Assembly (NCBI GenBank): GCA_009908745.1
Contig: JAAAOU010000409.1
Span: 1 to 32,216 of the forward strand
DNA length: 32,216 nucleotides
Direction of reading: 5' to 3'
Origin: Bacteroidota bacterium
Lineage (GTDB): Bacteria; Bacteroidota; Bacteroidia; Chitinophagales; Saprospiraceae
Shown: positions 8,646-18,501 of the stretch, piece after piece
How the letters are laid out: each line of letters starts with the position of its first letter
How positions within the stretch are numbered: position 1 is the first letter of the stretch
Position numbers and translations under genes: made by a program
Notes under the pieces: model-generated
What the model was told of the DNA's origin: nothing
Database searches by the model: none
Seen by the model: the letters and a program-made list of their open reading frames with translations, nothing else

Positions 8646-10349
8646 ATGAAAAAATTGAGCAAGCTGTTGCTTTTGTGCCTACTCTGCGGCCCCGTTCTGC
8701 ATGCCCAAATCGGGCGTACGGATGAGGCTTCGGTCAAGATAGAGGAACAGTTCATCGATGCTAGCCGGGAGAAACTGCTAGGCAATTACGAAAACGCCAT
8801 CAATCTCCTGAAAGAGATATTGCAGGAAGACCCGAAGAACGCCGCCGCTGCTTTTGAGCTCAGCCGTTCGTATGAGGCCAGCAGCGAGGCGGACAAAGCC
8901 CTGAAGTACGCGGAGCAGGCCGTCGATTGGGAGCCGGAAAATATCTGGTACCAAAAATTCTTAGCCAGCCTTTATAAGCGCAACGGCGACAACAAAAAAG
9001 CCGCCGGGGTTTACGAAAACATCGTGGAGCTGCAGCCCAATGTGGACGACTACTACTACCGTCATGCTTTTTTCTTGGTACGTGCCAATGAGATCAAGGA
9101 TGCCCTCAAGGTTTACGATAAGTTGGAGGAACGCATCGGCATCAGCGAGAAAGTCATCCGCCGCAAGCACGCCCTTTACCTAGGCACCGGGGATGATGAC
9201 AAGGCCGCCGAAGAGCTGCGCCGCCTCATCGATGCCTACCCGAGCGATATGAGCTACCGGCATCTGTTAGCGGAGTTTTACTTACAGATCGAAGACGAGA
9301 AAAAAGCGCAGGGCGTCTACCAGGAAATCCTCCGCCTTGACCCCGACAACGCCAAAGCACAGCTGGCTCTAGCCGGGCAGTCGGTAAAAGACAGCGACGA
9401 AATCCGCTACCTGAAGTCCATGAAATCCGCTTTTTTGCAGGAAGATGCCGATATTGACATCAAGCTGAAGCGGCTTATCCCGTTCATCGAAAAAGTCGCG
9501 GAAGGCGGCGATCAGCAACTGGCAGACGCCGCCCTGCAACTCACGGCCATTCTGGAGCGTATCCACCCGGCGGAAGCCAAAGCGTTCTCGGCGGCGGGCG
9601 ACCTGCTGTACCACTCGGGCCGCAAGCAGCAAGCCATCGGGAAATACCTGGAGACGATTGAGCTGGACGACAGCAAATTCACCGTGTGGGAACAGGCCAT
9701 GCGCGCCTACCGCGAGACCTACCAATACGAGGAATTGCGGGATTTCAGCGAGCGGGCGATGGACTACTACCCCAATCAGCCTATCGTCTACTACATGCAC
9801 GCCCTTGCTTTGTCGGAGCTGGGCGAGCTGGACGAAGCCCTAGGCCTGCTGGACCAAGCTTACTTCATGGCGGGCGGCAATGCCTATATTGAGATACTGG
9901 TCCTCGCACTTCGCGGGCAGCTATACAATAAACAGCAGGCGTACGATCGTTCAGATAAAGCATTTGAGCAAGCCTTGCAGCTGGACGCGGCTGCACCGCC
10001 CGCCCTGCGCGGCTACGCTTACGCGCTGGCTAGCCGGGGCGAACGCTTGAAAGACGCCCGCAACATGGCGCTGAAAGCCACGGAACTGCTGCCCGGCCAG
10101 GCGGACTACCAAGCCACGCTGGCTAAAGTCTACTATGAGCTGGAAAACTACAAAGAAGCCGAAGCGTGGCTCGACAAAGCGATCAGCAACGGCGGCGATT
10201 TCAGCCCGGTTATCGTAGAGCTCTACGGCGATGTGCTCTACCAACGGGGCGAGGTGGAAGCGGCGCTGCAACAGTGGAAAAAAGCGCAGCAGCTCGGCGC
10301 CCGCTCCGATGCATTGGAACAAAAAATAGCTGAAGGAAAACTTAACTAA
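8646..10349 (+). CDS. Tetratricopeptide-repeat protein with signal peptide
   Basis: Multiple TPR units (e.g. NAAAAFELSRSYEASSEADKALKYAEQAVDWEPEN) after signal peptide MKKLSKLLLLCLLCGPVLHAQ. Confidence 0.85.
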   Translation: MKKLSKLLLLCLLCGPVLHAQIGRTDEASVKIEEQFIDASREKLLGNYENAINLLKEILQEDPKNAAAAFELSRSYEASSEADKALKYAEQAVDWEPENIWYQKFLASLYKRNGDNKKAAGVYENIVELQPNVDDYYYRHAFFLVRANEIKDALKVYDKLEERIGISEKVIRRKHALYLGTGDDDKAAEELRRLIDAYPSDMSYRHLLAEFYLQIEDEKKAQGVYQEILRLDPDNAKAQLALAGQSVKDSDEIRYLKSMKSAFLQEDADIDIKLKRLIPFIEKVAEGGDQQLADAALQLTAILERIHPAEAKAFSAAGDLLYHSGRKQQAIGKYLETIELDDSKFTVWEQAMRAYRETYQYEELRDFSERAMDYYPNQPIVYYMHALALSELGELDEALGLLDQAYFMAGGNAYIEILVLALRGQLYNKQQAYDRSDKAFEQALQLDAAAPPALRGYAYALASRGERLKDARNMALKATELLPGQADYQATLAKVYYELENYKEAEAWLDKAISNGGDFSPVIVELYGDVLYQRGEVEAALQQWKKAQQLGARSDALEQKIAEGKLN

Positions 10350-11128
10350 TGTCCATGCCAAGTACCATTTTTCGACTGACCATTTTTGCCATCCTCGGCC
10401 TGACTGTACTCAGCGGCTGCAGTTCCCTAAAACGCACGACGGGCGCTAGCAGCGGGATGACCACAGACCGCCTGCTCAAGCAAATGGCCCGGCAGCGCCT
10501 CAACCCGGAGTGGTTCGAGGGGAAAACCCGTATCAAGTACGCCGATGATTACATGTCGATGTCAGCCTCCGCCACCCTCATTATGCAACGGGATGAGCTG
10601 GTCTGGCTCAGCGTCCGCAAGCTGGGCTTTGAGGTCGCCCGCGCGAAGGTGACACAAGACTCCGTGTATGTGCTCGACCGCATCAACAACGAGTACACAG
10701 TGGAGAGCCTCGGCTACCTGTCGGAATCGTATGGCTTGCCCGCCGGCTTGACCGAGCTGCAGGACTTTATCCTCGGCAATGCCGTGTTCTTAGAGACGGA
10801 GGGGCTGGATGTAGTGCCGATGGGGGCTACCTACCGCTTGTCCGGCGAGCAGGCTGGGCAGGCTGCCGAGTATCTGGTCGGGGCAGAAGATTACCGCCTG
10901 CGGAAATTGGCGTTCAAAGCCAAGGACAGCGATCAAGAAGCCAGTGCCCTTTACGATGACTACCAAGAGGTGGGCGGCGACCGCTTTTTTTCTTATCTTC
11001 GTAACCTTACGCTGGAGAGTGAATACTCCGGTGCGTCTGAAGTCGAGTTAAAGTTTACAAAAGTAGAATTTGATACCCCAAAAGAAATACGGTTTAGCAT
11101 TCCTTCCCGGTACACGCGGGCGAAGTAA
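10349..11128 (+). CDS. DUF4292-like lipoprotein
   Basis: Lipobox LTVLSGCSS; NPEWFEGKTRIKYADDYMSMSASATLIMQRDELVWLSVRKLGFEVARAKVTQDSVYVLDRINNEY resembles DUF4292. Start overlaps the upstream stop (TAATG). Confidence 0.8.
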   Translation: MSMPSTIFRLTIFAILGLTVLSGCSSLKRTTGASSGMTTDRLLKQMARQRLNPEWFEGKTRIKYADDYMSMSASATLIMQRDELVWLSVRKLGFEVARAKVTQDSVYVLDRINNEYTVESLGYLSESYGLPAGLTELQDFILGNAVFLETEGLDVVPMGATYRLSGEQAGQAAEYLVGAEDYRLRKLAFKAKDSDQEASALYDDYQEVGGDRFFSYLRNLTLESEYSGASEVELKFTKVEFDTPKEIRFSIPSRYTRAK

Positions 11129-12335
11129 ATACCTATTGTGGTTGTTGCTACTCCTTTGTTTGGCAGGGCAGCTGGCCGCGCAAAGCCGCTCCGATTTGGA
11201 ATCCCGCCGGCAGCAGCTGCTCCGGGAGATCAAAGCCACCGAGACGGAAATCGCCAAGACCAAGCGTAACCGCGAAGCGACCCTCGACCGCTATCTAGCC
11301 CTGAAATCGCAAATCCAGAAGCGGCAGGCGCTCATCAGCACCCTGCGGCAAGAAATCGATTTTGCCAATTCCAGCATCAAGCGCACCGAGGAAGTATTGT
11401 TGGCGCTGCAGCGGGATATCGAACGCCTCAAAGAAGAGTACGCCCACACCATCCGCATGGCGTACCGGCATAAGCTGAGCAATAGCATGCTGCTGTTTCT
11501 GTTCTCCGCCGACAGTTTCAACGAAGCTTTCCAACGTTGGCAGTACATCCGGCAGTACGACCGCTTTCGCAAAAAACAAGCCCGCAATATCATCGAGACA
11601 CAGGCGATGCTGGAACGCAAGTCGCAGCAGCTGGCCCAGCGCAAGCAGGAGAAGGAAGCGCTGTTGGCCTCGCAGGAACAGCAAGCCAGCAAACTGAATA
11701 CGGAGCTGAAGGACAAAAACCGCGTGCTTAAAGAACTCAAGACCAGCGAAAGCCGCCTGCTCGCCGAGCTCAACGAGCAGCAAGAAGCCCACGAGCAGCT
11801 CAACCAGCAAATCGAAGATATTATCGTCGCGGAAATGTCCCGCAAGCGCCGTGAAGCCCGGACCAACGCTTCCCCCTCCGGCGGCGGCTCCAGCAGCGCC
11901 CGCGAACGGGTAGCCGCCGAACGCCGGTTGTCCAGTGAATTCAGTGGCAACAAAGGGCGTTTGCCTTGGCCGGTCCGCTCCGGCCGGATCAGCAAGCCCT
12001 TCGGGAAAGTCATAGAGCTGGAAGATACGGGGCTGAAACTGCCCAATAATGGCATCGAGATTGCCACCGATCGTGGCGCGAAGGTCTACCCCGTTTTCAA
12101 AGGGGAAGTGACCCACATTACCTTTGTGCCCGTTTACCGCAACGCCATTTTGGTCAACCACGGCGATTTTTTTACCCTGTATTACCGGGTGGAAGACGTC
12201 TTGGTCAAAGAAGGGGAGCAAGTCGGCCCCGATAACGCCATTGGCCGGCTGGCGGGCGACGGGGAAATCCTTCACTTTGAAGTTTGGGAAGGCACACGCA
12301 AGCTCAACCCCGCCCATTGGATTGTGAAACGGTAG
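11070..12335 (+). CDS. EnvC/M23-like protein: coiled coil plus LytM domain, probably a murein hydrolase activator
   Basis: Hydrophobic signal KYLLWLLLLLCLAGQLAAQ, long coiled coil, C-terminal LytM fold. The annotated ATG overlaps the upstream gene by 59 nt, so the true start is uncertain. Confidence 0.8.
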   Translation: MIPQKKYGLAFLPGTRGRSKYLLWLLLLLCLAGQLAAQSRSDLESRRQQLLREIKATETEIAKTKRNREATLDRYLALKSQIQKRQALISTLRQEIDFANSSIKRTEEVLLALQRDIERLKEEYAHTIRMAYRHKLSNSMLLFLFSADSFNEAFQRWQYIRQYDRFRKKQARNIIETQAMLERKSQQLAQRKQEKEALLASQEQQASKLNTELKDKNRVLKELKTSESRLLAELNEQQEAHEQLNQQIEDIIVAEMSRKRREARTNASPSGGGSSSARERVAAERRLSSEFSGNKGRLPWPVRSGRISKPFGKVIELEDTGLKLPNNGIEIATDRGAKVYPVFKGEVTHITFVPVYRNAILVNHGDFFTLYYRVEDVLVKEGEQVGPDNAIGRLAGDGEILHFEVWEGTRKLNPAHWIVKR

Positions 12336-12403
12336 GAACGAACTCCCCCCTCCTGCTGTTGGTTTAATCTAATACGTACAGAAAATAAGCAGACAGAAGA
12401 TAT

Positions 12404-13621
12404 ATGGCGAATGAATGGATGATAGGCAAAAAAGACCGCTCGGGCGCGCAGAAGCAAGGCTTCGAAAAAGCCGTGCTCGTGGGGTTGGTGCACCAATTGC
12501 AAACCGAGGAGGAAGTGCAGGAATACTTGGACGAATTGGACTTCCTGGCGCGTACGGCTGGTGCCAAAGCCAAAAAGAAATACATACAGAAACTGCCCCA
12601 CCCTGACCCGCGTACCTTTGTGGGCAAAGGGAAATTGCAGGAGATCAAGGATTACATCGACGAGCACAAGAAAATCAGCATGGTCATTTTTGACGACGAC
12701 CTGACGGGCAAGCAGGTGAGCGTGCTGGAGGAGTTCCTCAAGGTGAAGATCATCGACCGCAGCTCGCTGATCCTCGATATCTTTGCCAGCCGGGCGCAAA
12801 CCGCACAGGCGAAAACGCAGGTGGAACTGGCACAGATGCAGTACTTGCTGCCGCGGCTGCGGGGCCTGTGGACGCACCTGGAGCGGCAGCGCGGTGGTAT
12901 CGGCATGCGGGGGCCGGGGGAGAAGGAGATCGAGACCGACCGCCGTATTGTGCGCGACAAGATCTCGCTGCTCAAGAAGAAGCTGGAGAAAATTGACCAG
13001 CAAAACCGTACGCAACGCAAACAGCGCGGCGACCTCATCCGCGTAGCCCTCGTCGGATACACGAACGTCGGCAAGTCCACCCTCATGAACCGCATCAGCA
13101 AATCGGATGTGTTCGCGGAGAACAAGCTGTTCGCTACCCTAGATACTACGGTGCGCAAGGTGGTCTTCGACCGTATGCCTTTCCTACTGTCAGATACGGT
13201 TGGGTTTATCCGCAAGCTGCCGCACCATTTGGTGGAAAGCTTCAAGTCCACCCTTGATGAGGTGCGCGAGAGCGATATCCTGCTGCATGTGGTCGATTTG
13301 GCCCACCCGCAGCACGAGGACCACATCCGCACGGTGAACCAAACCCTGAAGGAGCTGGAAGTGCTGGACAAGCCCACTTTGCTGGTCTTCAACAAAATCG
13401 ACCTTTTCCGCAAACGGAATTACGACGATTACCTAGAGGACGAAGTCAAGGCGGAAATCGAAGAAGGGCTGAAAAACAACCTGCGCCATACGTTCGAGGA
13501 GGAGCTGCTCTTTGTCTCTGCCCACACCAAGGAAGGCATTAACGAATTGCGCAAGAAGCTGAAGCAAATGGTATACGACCAATACATGGTGCGGTACCCC
13601 TACCAAGCCAAACGATGGTAG
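12404..13621 (+). CDS. hflX: GTPase HflX
   Basis: GYTNVGKSTLMN (G1), DTVGFIRKLPHHLVESFKSTLDEV, NKIDL, and GGIGMRGPGEKEIETDRRIV. Confidence 0.95.
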   Translation: MANEWMIGKKDRSGAQKQGFEKAVLVGLVHQLQTEEEVQEYLDELDFLARTAGAKAKKKYIQKLPHPDPRTFVGKGKLQEIKDYIDEHKKISMVIFDDDLTGKQVSVLEEFLKVKIIDRSSLILDIFASRAQTAQAKTQVELAQMQYLLPRLRGLWTHLERQRGGIGMRGPGEKEIETDRRIVRDKISLLKKKLEKIDQQNRTQRKQRGDLIRVALVGYTNVGKSTLMNRISKSDVFAENKLFATLDTTVRKVVFDRMPFLLSDTVGFIRKLPHHLVESFKSTLDEVRESDILLHVVDLAHPQHEDHIRTVNQTLKELEVLDKPTLLVFNKIDLFRKRNYDDYLEDEVKAEIEEGLKNNLRHTFEEELLFVSAHTKEGINELRKKLKQMVYDQYMVRYPYQAKRW

Positions 13622-13684
13622 CGCCGGTGCAACTTTCCGCCCACGAATCAGTATAACAGACCAAACGAAACCTAAGCGATCTTT

Positions 13685-14776
13685 ATGCTCAACAAATACG
13701 CCCAATTACTCGTCCACTACTGCCTGAGCACCAAGGCGGGCGACCGGATGTACCTACGCAGCACCACCCTGGCCGAGCCGTTGGTGCGGGAAGTCTACCG
13801 GGAAGCCGTCAAAGCCGGTGCCAAAGTAGACGTCGACCTGTCCTTTCGCGAGCAGAACCGCATCCTGCTGGAAGAGGGGGGGAAGGAGCAACTGCAGCAT
13901 CTTTCCCCACTGTTTGAAGAAGCGATGCAGGCGTACGATACCTACCTCTACATCCGCGCGCCCTTCAATCTGCGGGAAGACCAAAACGTAGACCCGGACA
14001 AGCGCAAAATCCGCCAACAAGCTCACGCCGGGGTGATGAAAACCTACTTCGAGCGGACGGCTACTTTGGATATGCGCCGTTCCCTCTGTCAGTACCCCAC
14101 CCTGGCCAACGCGCAGGAGGCCGGCATGTCCCTGGAAGAATACGAAGCGTTTATCTTCAACGCCTGTCGCTTGTACGAGGACGATCCCATGCAGCGCTGG
14201 CTGGCCGTACGCGAGCAGCAGCAGCAAATTGTGGACCTGCTCGACAGCCGTAGTGAAGTGCGGTACGTGGGCAACGGCACGGACATTAGCTTCCGCACCG
14301 ACGGCCGCAAGTGGATCAACTCGGACGGCCGCACCAATATGCCCTCCGGTGAAGTCTACACCTCCCCTGTGGAAGATAGCGTCAACGGCCTTATCCATTT
14401 TTCCTACCCCGGCATCTACATGGGGCGCGAGGTGGAAGGGGTGACGCTGCATGTCAAGGATGGTTATATTGAAAAGTGGGAAGCCGACCGCGGCAAGGAT
14501 TTTCTGGATGAGCTGTTCCAAATTGAAGGCACCCGGCGGTTTGGCGAGGCGGCCATTGGCACCAATTACAACATCAAGCAGATGACCAAGAATATCCTGT
14601 TTGACGAAAAAATAGGCGGTACCGTGCACATGGCCATCGGGCAATCCTACCTGCAGGCCGGCGGCAAAAATCAGTCGACGGTACACTGGGATATGATCAC
14701 CGACATGACCGAAGCGGGCGAAATTTACGCCGATGGGGAAAAAATATACGAAAAAGGGCGCTTTTTGTTCCTTTAA
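13685..14776 (+). CDS. Aminopeptidase (M29-like)
   Basis: NKYAQLLVHYCLSTKAGDRMYLRSTTLAEPLVREVYREAVKAGAK; GNGTDISFRTDGRKWINSDGRTNMPSGEVYTSPVEDSVNG; HWDMITDM. Confidence 0.88.
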   Translation: MLNKYAQLLVHYCLSTKAGDRMYLRSTTLAEPLVREVYREAVKAGAKVDVDLSFREQNRILLEEGGKEQLQHLSPLFEEAMQAYDTYLYIRAPFNLREDQNVDPDKRKIRQQAHAGVMKTYFERTATLDMRRSLCQYPTLANAQEAGMSLEEYEAFIFNACRLYEDDPMQRWLAVREQQQQIVDLLDSRSEVRYVGNGTDISFRTDGRKWINSDGRTNMPSGEVYTSPVEDSVNGLIHFSYPGIYMGREVEGVTLHVKDGYIEKWEADRGKDFLDELFQIEGTRRFGEAAIGTNYNIKQMTKNILFDEKIGGTVHMAIGQSYLQAGGKNQSTVHWDMITDMTEAGEIYADGEKIYEKGRFLFL

Positions 14777-15023
14777 GCTTAAACCCTTGCCCCTTTTCGA
14801 TTGTGATAGAGGGCAAGTTGGCGGAAAATTGCCGGAAATTGGGGAAGCAGCCGAATTTCCAGCTTTTAAAATTTATTGGATTTTGAATTTTCTGCCTAAC
14901 TTGCAAGGAGAAATGCTTTTATCCCGAGCCAAATGAATGAAAAACGAGAAACCCTAAGCCACTGGTGATAAACGCACTAACTTGAAAACACATTAATTAA
15001 ACCAACATTAATCTCCTTAAACC

Positions 15024-15755
15024 GTGAACAGTAACATTGCATTTCTAGAATTGAAGTATGGCAACATTTACGGAGGCTACCCCAACTTTTACGCGATCAG
15101 CGAGATTTGTCTCTTAGTCTTTGAACCCGACACCAAACGCATTTTCATCGAGACGTTTATCAATAACGCCAATATCGATTTCGTGAGCGTTTACTCCAAG
15201 ACCGACGAGCTGGGCCACACGATCGGCAGGGTCAAAGAAGTGGTCAACATGAGAACCCACCGCCGCAAGCCGTTCCGTGAGGATTTCCGCCTGGAAGACG
15301 AGGCGCTGCAACGCATGTTCAAGCAATTGCGCCCCTCCAAAGGGCCGATCCGCAATTTCCTGATCAAGAACCTCAGAAAATACCGCTTCCGCGATATCGT
15401 CACCTTCGACGGGCGGCGCGATATCTTCCTCTGCGAGCGTTCCGGCGCTAATTTCGAGCGCTACAACATCATCGACTTGCAGAAGGACCTGAACAAGGAA
15501 ACCGACTACCTTTTCTCCCTCAACAAGCTGGCCAAAGTCATCAACTTCGAGCACGACCGCAGCTATCTGCGTTCCAACAACCTGGAATACTGGCTGCACC
15601 CGATTGCCGACCGTCAGATCGTACCGCGTTCGGCCGCTTACGATGCCGCCCGCCTGATGATGGTGCACAACGAGTATGTGGAGCACCACGACGATTTCAT
15701 GATGAAAGGGGCCTTGCTGTTGAACAAGATTCAGCAGAACAAGGAAGAAGGGTAG
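15024..15755 (+). CDS. Hypothetical protein, possibly a diverged DEDD exonuclease-like fold
   Basis: GTG start. IAFLELKYGN...AISEICLLVFE, DIVTFDGRRDIFL and SAAYDAARLMMVHNEY are spaced like ExoI/II/III motifs but with substitutions. Confidence 0.6.
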   Translation: MNSNIAFLELKYGNIYGGYPNFYAISEICLLVFEPDTKRIFIETFINNANIDFVSVYSKTDELGHTIGRVKEVVNMRTHRRKPFREDFRLEDEALQRMFKQLRPSKGPIRNFLIKNLRKYRFRDIVTFDGRRDIFLCERSGANFERYNIIDLQKDLNKETDYLFSLNKLAKVINFEHDRSYLRSNNLEYWLHPIADRQIVPRSAAYDAARLMMVHNEYVEHHDDFMMKGALLLNKIQQNKEEG

Positions 15756-15762
15756 CGCTTTA

Positions 15763-15799
15763 TTGAACGGGCAATACGTGTTTCATTGCCCGTTCAATG
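15763..15799. terminator. Perfect 14-bp stem-loop between convergent genes; probable bidirectional terminator
   Basis: ATTGAACGGGCAAT-acgtgtttc-ATTGCCCGTTCAAT between a + strand stop (15755) and a - strand stop (15824). Confidence 0.6.
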
Positions 15800-15823
15800 C
15801 TGTTTTCCGTACGGGCAACCATT

Positions 15824-17227
15824 TTACCATTCATAAGACTGGTTCAGCTCTGGTATTTCCACCTTGGAAAAGCCCTTGGACTGTAGTAGCTCCCGGAAAG
15901 CCTCCTGCCGCTCTATGGTGCCGTGCACCAAATACAGCCCCTTGTTGCGTTCTACCTGGTTTGCCAAAAAATCAGCCATCTCTTGGCGGTCGGCGTGGGC
16001 CGAGAAAGAATCCATCACCTCCACATCCGCATTCACTGGCCGTTCGTCGCCAAATACCCGTACTGTATCCGCACCGTCGCTCAGTACCCGGCCCGGCGTG
16101 CCCGGCGCGCAGTAACCGACGATCAAGAAAGTATTGCGTTTGTCCACCACATGGTGGTACAGATGGTGCTTGACACGCCCGGCGTTCATCATGCCCGAAG
16201 AGCTGACGATGATGCAGGGTTCCTTGGAATGGTTGAGGCCTTTGGAGATTTCCACATCACGGGCGTAGGTCAGGCGGTTGAACCCAAAGGGGTTGTCGTC
16301 TACCAGCAAGTACTCGTTCAGCTGCTTGTCGAAGCACTCCGGGTGGGTGCCAAATACCGTGGTCGCGTTGATGGCCAGCGGGCTGTCGACATAAACGGGG
16401 ATGTGGGGCAGCTCGCCGGCCGTCTCCAGCTGGTCGAGCATGTAGACGATCTCCTGTGTGCGGCCCACGCTAAAAGCCGGGATGATCAGCTTGCCTTTCT
16501 TTTCTACGCAAGTATGCTGTATGATGCGCTGGAAGTGTTTGATCTCGTTGGGTGCCCCCTCATGGTCACGGTCGCCGTAGGTGGATTCGCAAATCAGGTA
16601 GTCTACCTCCGGCATAGGGATGGGGTCCCGCAAGATGGGTCGGTTGGGCCGGCCGATGTCCCCGGTGAAGCCCACGTGGGTCGTTTTGCCCCCTTCGTGG
16701 ATCTTGAGCGTCACCGATGCGCTGCCTAGGATATGCCCGGCGTCCCGGAAGAGCACCTCCACATCGTCGTGGATACGGAACCAGCGGTTGTAGCCGTGGC
16801 CCTCGAACAAATTCCAGGCCAGCTCCACGTCCTTGGAGGTGTAGAGCGGCTCGGCCAGCTGGTCTGTCCGGCCCCGTTTGCGCTGCCGCTTGTTGTAGTA
16901 GTGCGCGTCCATCTCCTGAATTTTCGCGCTGTCGAGCAGCATGATGGCACACAGGCTGCGGGTGGCGTGTGTGCAGTGGATATCGCCCCGGAAGCCGTCT
17001 TTGGCCAGCTTGGGGATGCGGCCGCTGTGGTCGATGTGGGCGTGGGACAGGATCAGGCAGTCGACCTCTTTAGGCTCAAATGCCCACTGCTTGTTGAAAT
17101 GCTCCATGTCGTCGGAATGCCCCTGGTACAGGCCGCAGTCCAGCAGAATGGTGAAGCCGTTGTCTAAGGTGATTAGGTGCGCACTGCCGGTGACTTCCCG
17201 GGCGGCGCCGCAGAATTTGATTTTCAT
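15824..17227 (-). CDS. MBL-fold beta-CASP metallo-hydrolase (RNA-processing/CPSF-like family)
   Basis: LSHAHIDHSGRIPKL, GAAREVTGSAHL, DAGHILGSASV, GFTGDIGRPNRPIL, CESTYGDRDHE, SFSAHADRQEM. Start reassigned to the internal Met. Confidence 0.9.
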   Translation of the reverse strand: MKIKFCGAAREVTGSAHLITLDNGFTILLDCGLYQGHSDDMEHFNKQWAFEPKEVDCLILSHAHIDHSGRIPKLAKDGFRGDIHCTHATRSLCAIMLLDSAKIQEMDAHYYNKRQRKRGRTDQLAEPLYTSKDVELAWNLFEGHGYNRWFRIHDDVEVLFRDAGHILGSASVTLKIHEGGKTTHVGFTGDIGRPNRPILRDPIPMPEVDYLICESTYGDRDHEGAPNEIKHFQRIIQHTCVEKKGKLIIPAFSVGRTQEIVYMLDQLETAGELPHIPVYVDSPLAINATTVFGTHPECFDKQLNEYLLVDDNPFGFNRLTYARDVEISKGLNHSKEPCIIVSSSGMMNAGRVKHHLYHHVVDKRNTFLIVGYCAPGTPGRVLSDGADTVRVFGDERPVNADVEVMDSFSAHADRQEMADFLANQVERNKGLYLVHGTIERQEAFRELLQSKGFSKVEIPELNQSYEW

Positions 17228-17272
17228 GGAAGTTAATTTACGCAGATGGCCTTGATTTTGCAAAATTTACTG

Positions 17273-17307
17273 TAGATCATGGTGATTTTCAAAATCACCA
17301 TGATCTA
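17273..17307. repeat. Perfect palindromic element (17-bp arms, 1-nt centre)
   Basis: TAGATCATGGTGATTTT-C-AAAATCACCATGATCTA; overlaps the stop codon of the malic enzyme gene. Confidence 0.85.
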
Positions 17308-18476
17308 TATGGCGCCGCCGCCTCCACCGCTTCCGCCACCTTCCAGGCCACCTGCTCTTGCAGGGAAGCCGGGATGATATGCTCGCGGTCCGGTTTAGGA
17401 ATGTAATCCGCGATCGCGTAAGCCGCCGCCAGCTTCATGGCCGGGGTGATGCGCCGTGCCCGCGCGTTGAGCGCCCCGCGGAAGATGCCCGGGAAGCCCA
17501 GCACGTTATTCACCTGATTGGGCAAGTCGCTACGGCCCGTGCCGACCACTGCCGCGCCGCCTTGGTACGCGTCTTCCGGCATGATTTCTGGGTCGGGGTT
17601 GGCCAGGGCGAAGATGATGCTGTCGTCCGCCATCGTTTTGATATCAGCCGTGGTGAGCAAGTTGCCCACGCTGACGCCGATAAATACGTCCGCGTCCACA
17701 ATAGCGTCCTGCACGCTGCCGCTGATGCCCTTGGTATTCGTGTACTTCAGCACCTCTTGCTTGGAGGCATTGAGGTTGTCCCGCCCGCTATGGATGATGC
17801 CCTTGCTGTCGCACATGATCACCTCGCGCACGGATACGCATTCCGTGGTGTCCTCGTGGTCCACGCAACGCAGCAAGCGGGCGATGGCTACGCCGGCCGC
17901 GCCTGCTCCGTTGATGACCACCTTCAAGTCGAAGAGGCTCTTGCCCACCACTTTGGCGGCGTTGATCAGGCCAGCCAATACCACGATCGCCGTGCCGTGT
18001 TGATCGTCGTGGAAAACGGGAATCCCGATGTCCTGTAGCCGCTCCTCCACCTCAAAACTGCGCGGGGCAGCGATGTCCTCCAAGTTGATGCCGCCGAATA
18101 CCGGGGCGATCAGCTTCACGGCCTCTATGATTTTTTCGGTATCCTGCGTGTCCAAGCAGATTGGGAAAGCGTCGATATTGGCAAACCGCTTGAACAGCAT
18201 GGCTTTGCCCTCCATGACCGGGATGGCCGCTTTGGCGCCGATGTTGCCCAAGCCCAAGACCGCCGAGCCGTCCGAGACGATAGCCACGGTATTGCTTTTT
18301 ATGGTGTAGTCCCATACTTTCTCGGGGTCTTCGGCAATAGCCCGGCAGGGTCCCGCTACGCCCGGTGAGTAAACCAGGGAAAGGTCTTCCTTGCTGCGTA
18401 CGTCCATCTTGGGCACCGTGCGGATTTTGCCGCGCAACCGCTGGTGCAGGTAGAGTGATTCCTTATAGTAATCCAT
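17295..18476 (-). CDS. Malic enzyme (short, NAD(P)-dependent type)
   Basis: DLSLVYSPGVAGPCRAIAEDP, AIVSDGSAVLGLGNIGAKAAIPVMEGKAMLFKRFANIDAFPICLDTQD, VFHDDQHGTAIVVLAGLINAAK, NGAGAAGVAIARLL. Start reassigned to the internal Met. Confidence 0.92.
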   Translation of the reverse strand: MDYYKESLYLHQRLRGKIRTVPKMDVRSKEDLSLVYSPGVAGPCRAIAEDPEKVWDYTIKSNTVAIVSDGSAVLGLGNIGAKAAIPVMEGKAMLFKRFANIDAFPICLDTQDTEKIIEAVKLIAPVFGGINLEDIAAPRSFEVEERLQDIGIPVFHDDQHGTAIVVLAGLINAAKVVGKSLFDLKVVINGAGAAGVAIARLLRCVDHEDTTECVSVREVIMCDSKGIIHSGRDNLNASKQEVLKYTNTKGISGSVQDAIVDADVFIGVSVGNLLTTADIKTMADDSIIFALANPDPEIMPEDAYQGGAAVVGTGRSDLPNQVNNVLGFPGIFRGALNARARRITPAMKLAAAYAIADYIPKPDREHIIPASLQEQVAWKVAEAVEAAAPYRSW

Positions 18477-18501
18477 GGTTTTGTGTTTGGTATAGTGGTG
18501 G

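Noticed and set aside
11295-12317. 340-aa minus-strand ORF, with another antisense ORF at 11291-12067
   Set aside because: Antisense shadow of the EnvC-like gene.
13754-14686. 310-aa minus-strand ORF
   Set aside because: Antisense shadow of the aminopeptidase gene.
15923-16729. 268-aa + strand ORF
   Set aside because: Antisense shadow of the MBL/beta-CASP gene.
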